NCBI GenBank assembly: GCA_019638705.1
Contig: JAHBTI010000025.1
Span: 1-48,610, forward strand
Source: Bacteroidota bacterium
GTDB lineage: Bacteria > Bacteroidota > Bacteroidia > B-17B0 > Aurantibacillaceae
Direction of reading: 5' to 3'
Length of the DNA stretch: 48,610 nt
Shown: positions 25,872 to 34,336 of the stretch, piece after piece
How positions within the stretch are numbered: position 1 is the stretch's first letter
Layout of the letters: every line of letters starts with the position of its first letter
The notes under the pieces: generated by a model
Told to the model about the DNA's origin: nothing
The model's input: only the letters and a program-made list of their open reading frames with translations
Database searches by the model: none
Position numbers and translations under genes: made by a program

Positions 25872-26348
25872 ATGAAAACCTACAAGTTGAAAAACGCGGC
25901 AACGCTAAGTGTTGACGGCTCTAAATACAACCTGATTGCAAGCCCTGCAACAGCCCTTGAATTAAAGCAGCACAAAGAACATTTTATGTTTGACTTTATT
26001 CAGTTGTCAAAACAAAATATCGTATATAAACTTTGCATTGAAAATCAAGAAAATGTAATACAGGGGCTTGTAGCATTTAAAGCGGAAATAGGAGTTTTAC
26101 GTTGTGAAAATATGGAAGTAAACGAATTTAACCGAAAACGTTTTCCTTTGTACAATGGTGTTGGCAAAGCAATGGTGGCACTTTGTTGCAAATATTCATC
26201 GGATAACGGTATGGACGGTTATATAGGTTTTATTGCAAAAAACAGATTATTGAGATATTACAGTATGTTTGGCGCAAAAATTTTGTTTGGAACAAATATG
26301 TATATTGACTCTGTTGGTGCGAAAAAACTAATTGATTTATATTTTTAA
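25872..26348 (+). CDS. GNAT-like acetyltransferase domain protein
   Basis: 158 residues starting 7 bases after pntB. The C-terminal half has LYNGVGKAMVALCCKYSSDN and DGYIGFIAKNRLLRYYSMFGA, which fit the acetyl-CoA-binding loop and last strands of the GNAT fold; the R/Q-x-x-G-x-G/A loop is degenerate (YNGVGKA). Function is unknown. It is followed 18 bases later by a small Lys-rich gene, an arrangement reminiscent of GNAT toxin-antitoxin pairs, although the usual order is antitoxin first. Confidence 0.6.
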   Translation: MKTYKLKNAATLSVDGSKYNLIASPATALELKQHKEHFMFDFIQLSKQNIVYKLCIENQENVIQGLVAFKAEIGVLRCENMEVNEFNRKRFPLYNGVGKAMVALCCKYSSDNGMDGYIGFIAKNRLLRYYSMFGAKILFGTNMYIDSVGAKKLIDLYF

Positions 26349-26366
26349 AATTTGTACATTTAAGAC

Positions 26367-26534
26367 ATGAAAACCGCAGTAAAAAAAGCGAAAAAAGATT
26401 ATGGTTTAGACGGGGTTGACGGTCCTTTGATGATACCCATGACTGACAAACAAGCGGCAGAAATGGTTAAAGAAATTGCAAAAATAAGAGCCAAAAACGC
26501 TGCTAAAAAAAAGAAAAAAACTTCTTCTGTATAA
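26367..26534 (+). CDS. Small Lys-rich protein
   Basis: 55 residues (MKTAVKKAKKDYGLDGVDGP ... KQAAEMVKEIAKIRAKNAA, then a Lys run and SSV). Charged, with one amphipathic helix. It lies 18 bases after the GNAT-like gene on the same strand and probably shares its transcript. It could be a partner or antitoxin; no family recognised. Confidence 0.5.
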   Translation: MKTAVKKAKKDYGLDGVDGPLMIPMTDKQAAEMVKEIAKIRAKNAAKKKKKTSSV

Positions 26535-26563
26535 AAAACAAAGCCCCGCGTAATTTTTTCAAT

Positions 26564-27238
26564 TCACTTCCTCTCAAAACCCGTAAACGCATAATTTACA
26601 ATGTTTGCGCCCATTTTCAGGGCTTTGGTTCGGGTTTCTTCGCTGTTTTTGTGTACTTCAAAACTTTCCCAACCGTCGCCTAAATCACACTCGTAATCGT
26701 AAAAGCACACGAGGCGACCTTTGTAAATTAAACCGAAACCTTGCGGCGTTTTATTGTCGTGTTCGTGAATTTTTGGTAAGCCGTTGGGGAAATCAAATTT
26801 TTGATGATAAATCGGGTGATTAAACGGCAACTCCACCAAATCCAATTCGGGAAACACTTTTTTCAGTTGCGGACGAATAAAATTATCCATGCCGTAATTA
26901 TCGCTGATGTGCAGAAAACCGCCGCCAATCAGGTAATTGCGCAAGTTCTCGGCTTCCTGCGAAGAAAAAATCACGTTGCCGTGTCCCGTCATGTGAACGA
27001 GCGGATAATTAAAAATTTCAACGCTGCCCGCGTCCGCAATGGCTTGTTCGGGATTGATAGAGGTTTTTAAATTGGTGTTGCAAAATTTAATCAAATTAGG
27101 AAGCGATGTTTCCAAATTGGCGTACCAATCGCCGCCGCCGTTGTATTTCAGCAAAGCAATTTGATACGAAGACGGAAATTGTTTTTTAAATGAGGTGAAA
27201 ACAATTAAGGGAAAGAGTATGAGAAATATTTTTTTCAT
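26564..27238 (-). CDS. Exported DUF4159 protein
   Basis: 224 residues from ATG 27238, giving the signal peptide MKKIFLILFPLIVFTSF. The mature part has IALLKYNGGGDWYANLETSLPNL, PLVHMTGHGNVIFSSQEAENLRNYLIGGGFLHISDNYGMD, and LPFNHPIYHQKFDF, the core of DUF4159, which has a flavodoxin- or glutamine-amidotransferase-like fold. It is a periplasmic or cell-surface protein of unknown function. Confidence 0.82.
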   Translation of the reverse strand: MKKIFLILFPLIVFTSFKKQFPSSYQIALLKYNGGGDWYANLETSLPNLIKFCNTNLKTSINPEQAIADAGSVEIFNYPLVHMTGHGNVIFSSQEAENLRNYLIGGGFLHISDNYGMDNFIRPQLKKVFPELDLVELPFNHPIYHQKFDFPNGLPKIHEHDNKTPQGFGLIYKGRLVCFYDYECDLGDGWESFEVHKNSEETRTKALKMGANIVNYAFTGFERK

Positions 27239-27265
27239 TGTTATAATTTTTTTATGAGCTTCCAT

Positions 27266-27373
27266 GTGTCATTTCGAGTAGCCGACCATAGGAGGTGTAT
27301 CGAGAAATGACATTTTGAAAATCAGTTCTCGGTATGGTTTGCAAGAGGCAGGCAAACCTACTCGAACTGACAC
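27266..27373. repeat. Dispersed repeat with terminal inverted repeats, copy 1
   Basis: Ends GTGTCATTTCGAGTA and TACTCGAACTGACAC are inverted repeats with one mismatch. The right 70-75 bases, including GAGGCAGGCAAACCTACTCG, are almost identical to a second copy at 44485-44602. Intergenic between DUF4159 and the cobalamin adenosyltransferase. Confidence 0.85.
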
Positions 27374-27384
27374 AAGCCGTTCTG

Positions 27385-27939
27385 TTACATCTTCGGTTTC
27401 CAAGCAATTTCTTTTACATTTAATTTCATCGTGAGCCAACGCGACAACATAAATAAATAATCCGACAAACGGTTTAAATATTTTATGTGAAGTTCGTTTA
27501 CTGTTTCATTTTCCGCAAGTCTTAATACGCTGCGTTCGGCTCTGCGGCACACACAGCGCGCAATGTGGCAATATGACACATGAACATGACCACCCGGCAA
27601 AACAAACGATTTCATTTCGGGAACTTGCGTGTTCATGTCGTCAATGGCTTTTTCTAATGCAACAACATCTTCTTCATAAACAACAGGCAATTGCATTTTA
27701 TTTTTTTCGGGGTCAGCAGCCAATTGCGAACCAATGGTAAACAAACGGTCTTGAATGGAAATTAATAAATCAAACACATTTTTATCTTCAATCACATCGC
27801 GCAACAAACCAATGTGCGAGTTTAATTCGTCCACCGTGCCGTAAGCCTCAATGCGCACATGATGTTTGGGAAGCCGTGTTCCACCAATGAGAGAGGTTTG
27901 TCCCTTATCGCCTGTTTTGGTATAAATTTTTGATGACAT
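27385..27939 (-). CDS. Cob(I)alamin adenosyltransferase, PduO type
   Basis: 184 residues. The start KIYTKTGDKGQTSLIGGTR and then YGTVDELNSHIG are the ATP-binding signature of PduO-type enzymes; the active-site helix ARCVCRRAERSVLRLAE and the LNRLSDYLFMLSRW motif are also present. It transfers the adenosyl group from ATP to cob(I)alamin to make coenzyme B12, needed by enzymes such as methylmalonyl-CoA mutase. No cobalamin riboswitch is visible upstream. Monocistronic. Confidence 0.94.
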   Translation of the reverse strand: MSSKIYTKTGDKGQTSLIGGTRLPKHHVRIEAYGTVDELNSHIGLLRDVIEDKNVFDLLISIQDRLFTIGSQLAADPEKNKMQLPVVYEEDVVALEKAIDDMNTQVPEMKSFVLPGGHVHVSYCHIARCVCRRAERSVLRLAENETVNELHIKYLNRLSDYLFMLSRWLTMKLNVKEIAWKPKM

Positions 27940-28001
27940 GAAATTAAGTTAAAGGTAAGATTTTTTTCTGCCGCAGATTTCACGAGTTTCACAGAGATAA
28001 A

Positions 28002-28115
28002 TTAAACATGAACCACAATTTCATCACGATAGACTTCAATTAAAAAATTGTAATTCTGCTTATAAAACTTTGAGCCATAAACCTTTCTTTCCTCCAAAGG
28101 TACTAAAAGTAACTG
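28002..28115 (-). pseudogene. Gene fragment without start codon
   Basis: A minus-strand frame of 37 codons after a TAA reads LEERKVYGSKFYKQNYNFL and then EVYRDEIVVHV before stop. It has protein-like composition but no start codon. It follows the XRE regulator gene, so it may be the remains of a partner gene. Unrecognised. Confidence 0.35.
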
Positions 28116-28156
28116 TTATTCTTAACTCGTTTGGCATAACGAGTGCCACCATATTC

Positions 28157-28366
28157 TTATTTCAACCTCACAATATCAGTCAATTTTACTTGCAGGGCGT
28201 TGGCTATTTTTAGTAAAGTTTTAACGGTAGGATTTGTTTTTCCGTGTTCAAGTCTATAAAGCGTGGTTTCTTCAAAGCCGCAGGCGGCGGATAAATCAAG
28301 CTGTGTAAAGCCTTTTTTCAGTCTTAGCCGTTTGATATTATTACCAATCTGCTTGATTTCCTCCAT
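28157..28366 (-). CDS. XRE-family helix-turn-helix regulator
   Basis: 69 residues, a single HTH domain: IKRLRLKKGFTQLDLSAACG (helices 1-2), FEETTLYRLEHGKTNPTVKT (recognition helix) and LLKIANALQVKLTDIV. Typical of small Cro/C1-type repressors, and of antitoxins or restriction C-proteins. The gene is divergent from the small coiled-coil protein gene at 28459 and may control it or a lost downstream partner. Confidence 0.88.
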   Translation of the reverse strand: MEEIKQIGNNIKRLRLKKGFTQLDLSAACGFEETTLYRLEHGKTNPTVKTLLKIANALQVKLTDIVRLK

Positions 28367-28458
28367 TGTACCTCAAAAGTGAGGCTTAGTGAAAAATTAA
28401 AGCCAAACATATATGCAGGGTTGTTGTTTTTCTGTATATTGGCAAAAAATTAGAAATT

Positions 28459-28836
28459 ATGAAAAAATTGTTTACAGTATTACTATTATCATTTAGTCTA
28501 AGTTCATTCAGTCAAGCCGACCTAACGAGAATAGAAGAGTTAGAGAATGATATTACTAATCTTCAAAATGATATTCGGTTTTTAAAGTCAGAAAACTCAG
28601 AAAACAAGAATATTAACCTTAGACTTGAAAAGTTCAGACGTCAATATTTTAATGGTGTTGGTATCCAAATAACAGGTGTTATAATAAGTTGTATAGGTAC
28701 AGGCATTTTAGTAAGTAGTTTGGAAAATTATACGGCTGGCGCAGTTATAGGAGGATTGGGAGGTGTTATTGCATTTGGCGGAAGCATAACGATTATAACG
28801 AGCCATAATAAGTTAAAACGCGAACAAAAGGAATGA
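28459..28836 (+). CDS. Small exported coiled-coil membrane protein
   Basis: 125 residues: signal peptide MKKLFTVLLLSFSLSSFSQA, a coiled coil (EELENDITNLQNDIRFLKSE) and two glycine-rich membrane segments (GVGIQITGVIISCIGTGIL and AGAVIGGLGGVIAFGGSITI). Common type of small Bacteroidota envelope protein; function unknown. Divergent from the XRE gene, with a TATATTG box near 28435 that partly fits the phylum's -7 element. Confidence 0.68.
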   Translation: MKKLFTVLLLSFSLSSFSQADLTRIEELENDITNLQNDIRFLKSENSENKNINLRLEKFRRQYFNGVGIQITGVIISCIGTGILVSSLENYTAGAVIGGLGGVIAFGGSITIITSHNKLKREQKE

Positions 28837-28874
28837 GCTATGTTTCAAACGGAACAATGTGAGTGGTAAAATTT

Positions 28875-29315
28875 TCACTTCTTCCCTGTACTTCCAAAAC
28901 CACCCGCGCCGCGTTCGGAGTTTTCCAATTCAGTTACTAAATGCCAAGAAACAGTTTCGTGTTTGGCAATTACCATTTGTGCAATGCGTTCGCCGTCGTT
29001 AATCACAAAATCAGTATCGGATAAATTTACGAGCAACACTTTTACTTCACCTCTGTAATCCGCGTCAATAGTGCCGGGCGAGTTGAGTACCGTAATACCG
29101 TTTTTAAACGCCAAGCCGCTGCGCGGACGAATTTGCGCTTCAAAACCTGCGGGCAATTCAATAAACAAACCTGTGGGAATGAGCTGGCGTTGCAAGGGTT
29201 TTAAGGTGATTGCTTCTGAAATGTTTGCTTTCAAATCCAAGCCTGCCGCGTGTGCGGTAGCGTATTCGGGCAAAGCGTGTTTAGATTGATTGATGACTTT
29301 GATTGTCGTTGGCAT
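28875..29315 (-). CDS. dut: dUTP diphosphatase
   Basis: 146 residues, the usual length of trimeric dUTPases. All five motifs are visible: [42 protein letters not shown] and the C-terminal [10 protein letters not shown]. It hydrolyses dUTP to dUMP and keeps uracil out of DNA. The start overlaps the end of the flippase gene by 35 bases, so the two are co-transcribed. Confidence 0.96.
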   Translation of the reverse strand: MPTTIKVINQSKHALPEYATAHAAGLDLKANISEAITLKPLQRQLIPTGLFIELPAGFEAQIRPRSGLAFKNGITVLNSPGTIDADYRGEVKVLLVNLSDTDFVINDGERIAQMVIAKHETVSWHLVTELENSERGAGGFGSTGKK

Positions 29316-30798
29316 TGGCTTTAAATTTTTTGAGAGTAGAAATTTCCAATTTATAAATCAGCCACACAAACAGGAGTATCAACAAATTATTCAAAATCAA
29401 TTTGAGCGTGGCGTTTTCCATGCCGCTGTATGAGCGCGAAATAAAAAACAACAAAATGGAAATAACGGTGTAAATCGTCATAGCCCTAAGATTATATTTT
29501 ATCGGAAAATATTTTTGCCCAAGAAAATATGACAACAGCATCATACCCGCGTAAGCCGCCAATGTAGCCCAAGCGCAAGCCACATAAGAAAATTTAGGGA
29601 CGAACATTACGTTAATCACAATCGTAATTACCGCGCCGAAAACAGAAATAATTGCGCCGTATTTTGTTTGGTTGCTCAATTTGTACCAAATAGAAAGATT
29701 ATACATTACGCCTAAACACAAATTTGCCAAGAGCAGAATTGGCACTACTTTCAAGCCTTCCCAATACGAACGCCCGATAAAATATTTTATCCAGTCCAAA
29801 TTCATGACCGTAGCCAAAAACAAAAACAAACAAAAAATGACAAAATATTTCATCACGATGGCATAGATTTTTTTTGAATCTTTTTCTTTGGCTTTACCGA
29901 AAAAAAACGGCTCGGCAGCAAAACGAAAGGCTTGAATAAAAATCGTCATCAAGATTGCGATTTTGTAACACGCGCCGTAAATACCTTGTGCCATTTGCGC
30001 TTCAGCTTTGTCGGGTAATAATTTTTTTAAAATAATTCTGTCAAGCGTTTCGTTTATCATGCCTGCAAACCCGAGAATGATTAAAGGCGCGGTATAAACA
30101 AGCATTTGTTTCAGCAAGGCAAAATCGGGCTTGAGTTGCGCCGCAAAAATTTGTTTGCTTAAAAAAATCATGGTAACAAAGTTGGCAATCACATTCGCCA
30201 AAAACACATAGCCAATGCCGATTTCGGGATTGTAAAGCACAGACATAAAATTGTTTTCATCGTGTTGATATGCCAATTTACAAAAGTGAACAAAGAAAAT
30301 TGTCAAACCGAAATTAACGGCAACGTTCAGCAATTTTAATAAAGAAAAATGCAAAGCTTTGTTTTCGGCGCGCAAGCGCGCAAAGGGAATTACCATGAGT
30401 GCATCGCTTGCCATAATTAAAATGCTCCATGTAATAAATTGCGTGGGATACACGGCATTGGGCGTGGAAAGCATTTGCGAAATGGAGTTTGAAAACACAA
30501 ACAAAATCAAGCTGAAAATAAGCGAAGAGCAAAGCAACGAAGTGAAAGCGGTATTATATACACTTTGCTTATTATCCAACTTAGCATTGAAATTGAAAAA
30601 GGTGGTTTCCATGCCATAAGTAAAAATAATGTTGAGAAAAGCAATGTAAGCGTACAACTCACTATTAATGCCGTATTCGGCGGGAAGAAACTGCCGCGTT
30701 AAAATCGGCGTGAGCATATAATTTAAAAAACGCGGCAGGATTGTACCCAAGCCGTAAATAACGGTTTGCCCTGCGAGTTTTTTTAAAGGATTTGACAC
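29281..30798 (-). CDS. Polysaccharide flippase (Wzx/MVF-like)
   Basis: 505 residues with about 12-14 hydrophobic helices. It starts [21 protein letters not shown], then [21 protein letters not shown], the N-terminal signature of the polysaccharide biosynthesis export family. It would flip undecaprenyl-linked oligosaccharide or a lipid-linked precursor across the inner membrane. Linked to dut by a 35-base overlap. The envelope-glycan genes 3-12 kb downstream on the other strand could share the pathway, but that is inference. Confidence 0.88.
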   Translation of the reverse strand: MSNPLKKLAGQTVIYGLGTILPRFLNYMLTPILTRQFLPAEYGINSELYAYIAFLNIIFTYGMETTFFNFNAKLDNKQSVYNTAFTSLLCSSLIFSLILFVFSNSISQMLSTPNAVYPTQFITWSILIMASDALMVIPFARLRAENKALHFSLLKLLNVAVNFGLTIFFVHFCKLAYQHDENNFMSVLYNPEIGIGYVFLANVIANFVTMIFLSKQIFAAQLKPDFALLKQMLVYTAPLIILGFAGMINETLDRIILKKLLPDKAEAQMAQGIYGACYKIAILMTIFIQAFRFAAEPFFFGKAKEKDSKKIYAIVMKYFVIFCLFLFLATVMNLDWIKYFIGRSYWEGLKVVPILLLANLCLGVMYNLSIWYKLSNQTKYGAIISVFGAVITIVINVMFVPKFSYVACAWATLAAYAGMMLLSYFLGQKYFPIKYNLRAMTIYTVISILLFFISRSYSGMENATLKLILNNLLILLFVWLIYKLEISTLKKFKANANDNQSHQSI

Positions 30799-30950
30799 GA
30801 ATTAAATGTATTAAATTATTGCTCTGCGCTTGCGAGCGGCAATATTAAAGATATTAAATGAAAGGTGGTGAAAAGTGTAGGTTTTTGATTGTTTGAGTGA
30901 AAGGAGGTACTTTTGAAACATAAATCAAATTATCATGAAAAATACCTATC

Positions 30951-31879
30951 TAACCCAAGTTGCTAGTTAAAAAGCAAAGCATAAGAAGAGTAATTTTGTT
31001 TTGAATGAAAAAACAAAAAGAACACATCCTATGCTCTGCAAAGACAAAATTACAGCAATATTCTGTCTAATAGACGATATTTTAAAAGGAATTAATCACC
31101 AAGAAGATGTGCGGCGAAGTTTAAGTGATAGTGAGATTATTACAACGGCTCTTGTTTCGGCAAGCAGTTTTTATGGCAACCAAAGTTCAGCCATGCTGTT
31201 TATGAAGCAATATGGTTTTATTCCCAAGATGTTAAGCAAAAGTCGTTTCAATCGCCGTTTACATAAGCTTGGTGATTTGTTGCACCAGCTCTTTGACATT
31301 ATTTGCACCTATTACAAAAACATTTGTTGTGAAATGCAATACATTATTGATTCTTTTCCTGTTGCTGTGTGTCATAACGTGCGTATTATCAAAAGTAAGA
31401 TATTGAAAGGCAAGAAATGGCGAGGTTATACAGCGAGCATGAAAAACTATTTTTATGGTGTCAAAGTACAACTTATCACCACACAAAAAGGAATGCCAAT
31501 AGCGTTCCATTTTACGCCCGGAAAAACAGCCGATGCTAAAGCACTCCATAAAATGATACATCAACTTCCTGCCGAAGCGTCTATATATGCGGATAGCGCA
31601 TATACAGATTATGAACTTGAAGACAGAGCTTTGGAAAAATATGGCATCTGGCTTAAAGTGCAACGAAAATCAAACAGCAAGCGGGTAGATACAAAAGCGC
31701 AAACACAGGAAAAATTAACAATGAGAAAACGAATAGAAACCGCCATCAGCGACATTAAAAAACTGTTCCCTAAAAGCATTCACGCTATTACACTGCGCGG
31801 ATTACTTGTAAAACTAACGCTCTTTATTTTTGGCTTACTCCTTATAAAAACAACCGCCATTAAATGGCAACTTGGGTTA
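30951..31879 (+). mobile_element. IS982-family insertion sequence
   Basis: About 929 bp bounded by inverted repeats TAACCCAAGTTGC (30951-30963) and GCAACTTGGGTTA (31867-31879); over 20 bp they match at 18 positions. The transposase gene lies inside. No clear target duplication flanks it, which suggests age or rearrangement. Confidence 0.8.
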
Positions 31880-31996
31880 ACTAACAAGAAATATGTTTCA
31901 TTTGCCTTAATTTACTTTTCTACTTTTTACAGAGCGCAGGCAGCAACTTTAAAATTAATCAGTAAAATTTGCATAACCTGTGGCAGAAAGAAATAA
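31031..31996 (+). CDS. IS982-family DDE transposase
   Basis: 321 residues from ATG 31031 (MLCKDKITAIFCLIDDIL); a TTG at 31001 would add ten residues. DDE-fold landmarks include YIIDSFPVAVCHNVRI (first Asp), YFYGVKVQLITT, IYADSAYTDYELED (second Asp) and the C-terminal KRIETAISDIKKLFPKSIHA with the Glu. The frame runs about 39 codons past the right inverted repeat before stopping at 31996, so the C-terminus is encoded by flanking DNA. Activity is possible but unproven. Confidence 0.9.
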   Translation: MLCKDKITAIFCLIDDILKGINHQEDVRRSLSDSEIITTALVSASSFYGNQSSAMLFMKQYGFIPKMLSKSRFNRRLHKLGDLLHQLFDIICTYYKNICCEMQYIIDSFPVAVCHNVRIIKSKILKGKKWRGYTASMKNYFYGVKVQLITTQKGMPIAFHFTPGKTADAKALHKMIHQLPAEASIYADSAYTDYELEDRALEKYGIWLKVQRKSNSKRVDTKAQTQEKLTMRKRIETAISDIKKLFPKSIHAITLRGLLVKLTLFIFGLLLIKTTAIKWQLGLTNKKYVSFALIYFSTFYRAQAATLKLISKICITCGRKK

Positions 31997-32030
31997 AGCC
32001 GAGAATATTTATCTCACGGCTTTTCTTATT
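31993..32030 (+). terminator. Probable Rho-independent terminator upstream of pbp1A
   Basis: AAAGCCGAGA (31995) and TCTCACGGCTTTT (32012-32024) form a stem with a small bulge, followed by CTTATTTTT. It lies after the transposase stop and separates it from the pbp1A gene. Confidence 0.65.
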
Positions 32031-32046
32031 TTTACCCCTTTGTATT

Positions 32047-34284
32047 GTGAAAAAATCAAACGTTTATACTCTGTGCCTTTGGCTTATTCTGTTTAGCCCT
32101 TTTATCTGTATTGCTTTGTTAATTACGTTGGTGGGTGTGGGAATGTTTGGCGAATTGCCAAAAGTTGATGAACTTCTAAATCCCAAAAACAATTTGGCAA
32201 CCGTTGTGTATAGCGGCGATATGAAAATTATCGGTAAGTATTACAGTGAAAACCGCGTGAACGTAAACTTTAATGAATTGGACAAAGATTTGGTTGATGC
32301 ATTGATTGCTACCGAAGACGCACGTTTTTACAAACACAACGGCGTGGACATGAAAGCATTGGGGCGGTCAATAGTTACAGGTGGCGGTAAAGGTGGTGGC
32401 AGCACCATTACGCAGCAATTAGCCAAAATGATGTTTCCGCGCGAAAAGTTGAATAAAGCGGAATTGGTTATTCGCAAAGTAAAAGAATGGATTATTGCCA
32501 CGCGATTAGAACGCCTTTATACCAAAGAAGAAATTTTAGCTTTGTACTTAAACAAGTTTGATTTTTTGAATTTGGCTGTGGGTGTAAAATCTGCCGCACA
32601 AATTTATTTTAACCGCGGGCAAGACAGTTTGCAAATTGAACAAGCCGCCATGTTAATTGGTATGGCAAAAAATCCTTCGCTGTTTAATCCCGTAAATCCA
32701 AGGCGTGCCGAGGCTACCAAACAACGCCGCAATGTGGTAATGAAACAAATGGTGAAATATGGTTATCTCTCACAACAAACATACGACAGCTTAAAAACCT
32801 TGCCGCTTGGCTTATCGTTTCACCCCGAAGACCATAACGAGGGACTTGCGCCTTACTTCCGCGAATATCTGCGCGATAACTTTTTGGATAACTGGTGCAA
32901 ATCACACATTAATCCTGAAACAAACAAGCCTTACAATATTTACAGAGACGGTTTAAAAATTTATACCACCATTGATACGCGAATGCAGCAGCACGCCGAA
33001 AGTTCGGTAAACGAACATATGGGCGATATGCAAAAAGTATTTTCAGCCGAAAATAAAAACAAACGTAACGCACCTTTTGCATGGAATTTGAGCAAAGAAG
33101 AAATTAATACCATTATGAACGCTTCTATGCGCCGCAGCGACCGCTACCGCGAATTAAAAATGAAAGGCTTATCGCATGACGAGATTATAAAAACATTTCA
33201 CCAACCTGCACCTATGCGTGTTTTTAGTTATCGCGGCGACATTGACACCATACTCACGCCTTACGACAGCATTAAATATTACAAAAGTTTTTTGCAAACG
33301 GGTTTTATGGCAATGGAGCCGCAAACAGGCTACGTTAAGGCTTGGGTTGGCGGCATTAATCACAAACATTTTAAATACGACCATGTAAAAGTAGGGCGCA
33401 GGCAAGTAGGCTCTACGTTTAAACCTTTTGTGTATGCCATGGCGGTGCAGGAAGGCTATTCGCCCTGCTATCAGTTGCCCTGCGTAAAAGTGTGTATTCC
33501 TGACGGTATGGGAAATGACTGGTGCCCTAACAACGCCACAGGCGATGAAAAATTTGAAAACAAAATGATTACGCTTAAACTCGCTTTGGCGGTTTCCATT
33601 AACTATATCAGTGCAGAATTAATAAAACGTTTTGGCCCGCAGGCTGTGGTAAATCTTGCACGGCGTATGGGCATTACCTCTCAGCTTGATGCCGTTCCTT
33701 CCATTTGTTTGGGAACGCCCGATATTTCGGTATTTGAAATGGTAGGTGCAAATTCTACTTATGTAAACAAAGGCACTTACATTCAGCCAACCTTTGTTAC
33801 GCGCATTGAAGACAAAAACGGAAAAGTGCTGGAAGATTTTATTCCGCACACCGAAGAAGTGTTTAACGAAGAAACTGCTTACACCATGGTGCAGTTGATG
33901 CGCGGCGTGTGCGATTACGGCACGGGAACGCGCCTGCGGTTCAGATACAATTTGCGAAATCAGATTGCAGGAAAAACAGGTACAACACAAAACAATTCCG
34001 ACGGCTGGTTTATAGGCATGACACCCGAATTGGTGGCGGGTGCATGGGTTGGCGGCGAAGACCGCGGCATTCATTTTAACACCATGGAACACGGACAGGG
34101 CGCGAGCATGGCGTTGCCGATTTGGGGAAAATTTTTCCAAAAAATTTATGCCGATGAACATTTGAAAGTAAGTCAGGAAGATTTTCCGCGTCCTCCAAAA
34201 ATTGACCCGAAAATGGATATGGATTGCAGCGACTTTGATGCAGGCAAAGTAAATACCAACGAAAAAAGCAATCCGTTTGACTAA
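32047..34284 (+). CDS. Penicillin-binding protein 1A (bifunctional transglycosylase/transpeptidase)
   Basis: 745 residues from GTG 32047; an upstream in-frame ATG at 31969 lies before a terminator and is rejected. One membrane anchor (LCLWLILFSPFICIALLITL) is followed by a GT51 domain with EDARFYKHNGVD and GGGSTITQQLAK, which polymerises glycan chains. The transpeptidase domain has the SxxK serine in GSTFKPF, the SxN motif in VSINYISAEL, and KTG in AGKTGTTQNN. It builds and cross-links peptidoglycan at the inner membrane. It leads an envelope gene run. Confidence 0.94.
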   Translation: MKKSNVYTLCLWLILFSPFICIALLITLVGVGMFGELPKVDELLNPKNNLATVVYSGDMKIIGKYYSENRVNVNFNELDKDLVDALIATEDARFYKHNGVDMKALGRSIVTGGGKGGGSTITQQLAKMMFPREKLNKAELVIRKVKEWIIATRLERLYTKEEILALYLNKFDFLNLAVGVKSAAQIYFNRGQDSLQIEQAAMLIGMAKNPSLFNPVNPRRAEATKQRRNVVMKQMVKYGYLSQQTYDSLKTLPLGLSFHPEDHNEGLAPYFREYLRDNFLDNWCKSHINPETNKPYNIYRDGLKIYTTIDTRMQQHAESSVNEHMGDMQKVFSAENKNKRNAPFAWNLSKEEINTIMNASMRRSDRYRELKMKGLSHDEIIKTFHQPAPMRVFSYRGDIDTILTPYDSIKYYKSFLQTGFMAMEPQTGYVKAWVGGINHKHFKYDHVKVGRRQVGSTFKPFVYAMAVQEGYSPCYQLPCVKVCIPDGMGNDWCPNNATGDEKFENKMITLKLALAVSINYISAELIKRFGPQAVVNLARRMGITSQLDAVPSICLGTPDISVFEMVGANSTYVNKGTYIQPTFVTRIEDKNGKVLEDFIPHTEEVFNEETAYTMVQLMRGVCDYGTGTRLRFRYNLRNQIAGKTGTTQNNSDGWFIGMTPELVAGAWVGGEDRGIHFNTMEHGQGASMALPIWGKFFQKIYADEHLKVSQEDFPRPPKIDPKMDMDCSDFDAGKVNTNEKSNPFD

Positions 34285-34336
34285 TTAAATACAATACCGT
34301 TTAGCATTTAGAAATTAAGGATTTAGAATTTTCGCT

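Noticed and set aside
27940..28156. A cobalamin riboswitch before the adenosyltransferase
   Set aside because: No B12-box-like sequence or matching long stem was found on the minus strand; the stretch instead holds a gene fragment.
31969..32046. ATG 31969 as the start of penicillin-binding protein 1A
   Set aside because: It lies before a hairpin terminator and inside the transposase frame; GTG 32047 directly precedes the membrane anchor.
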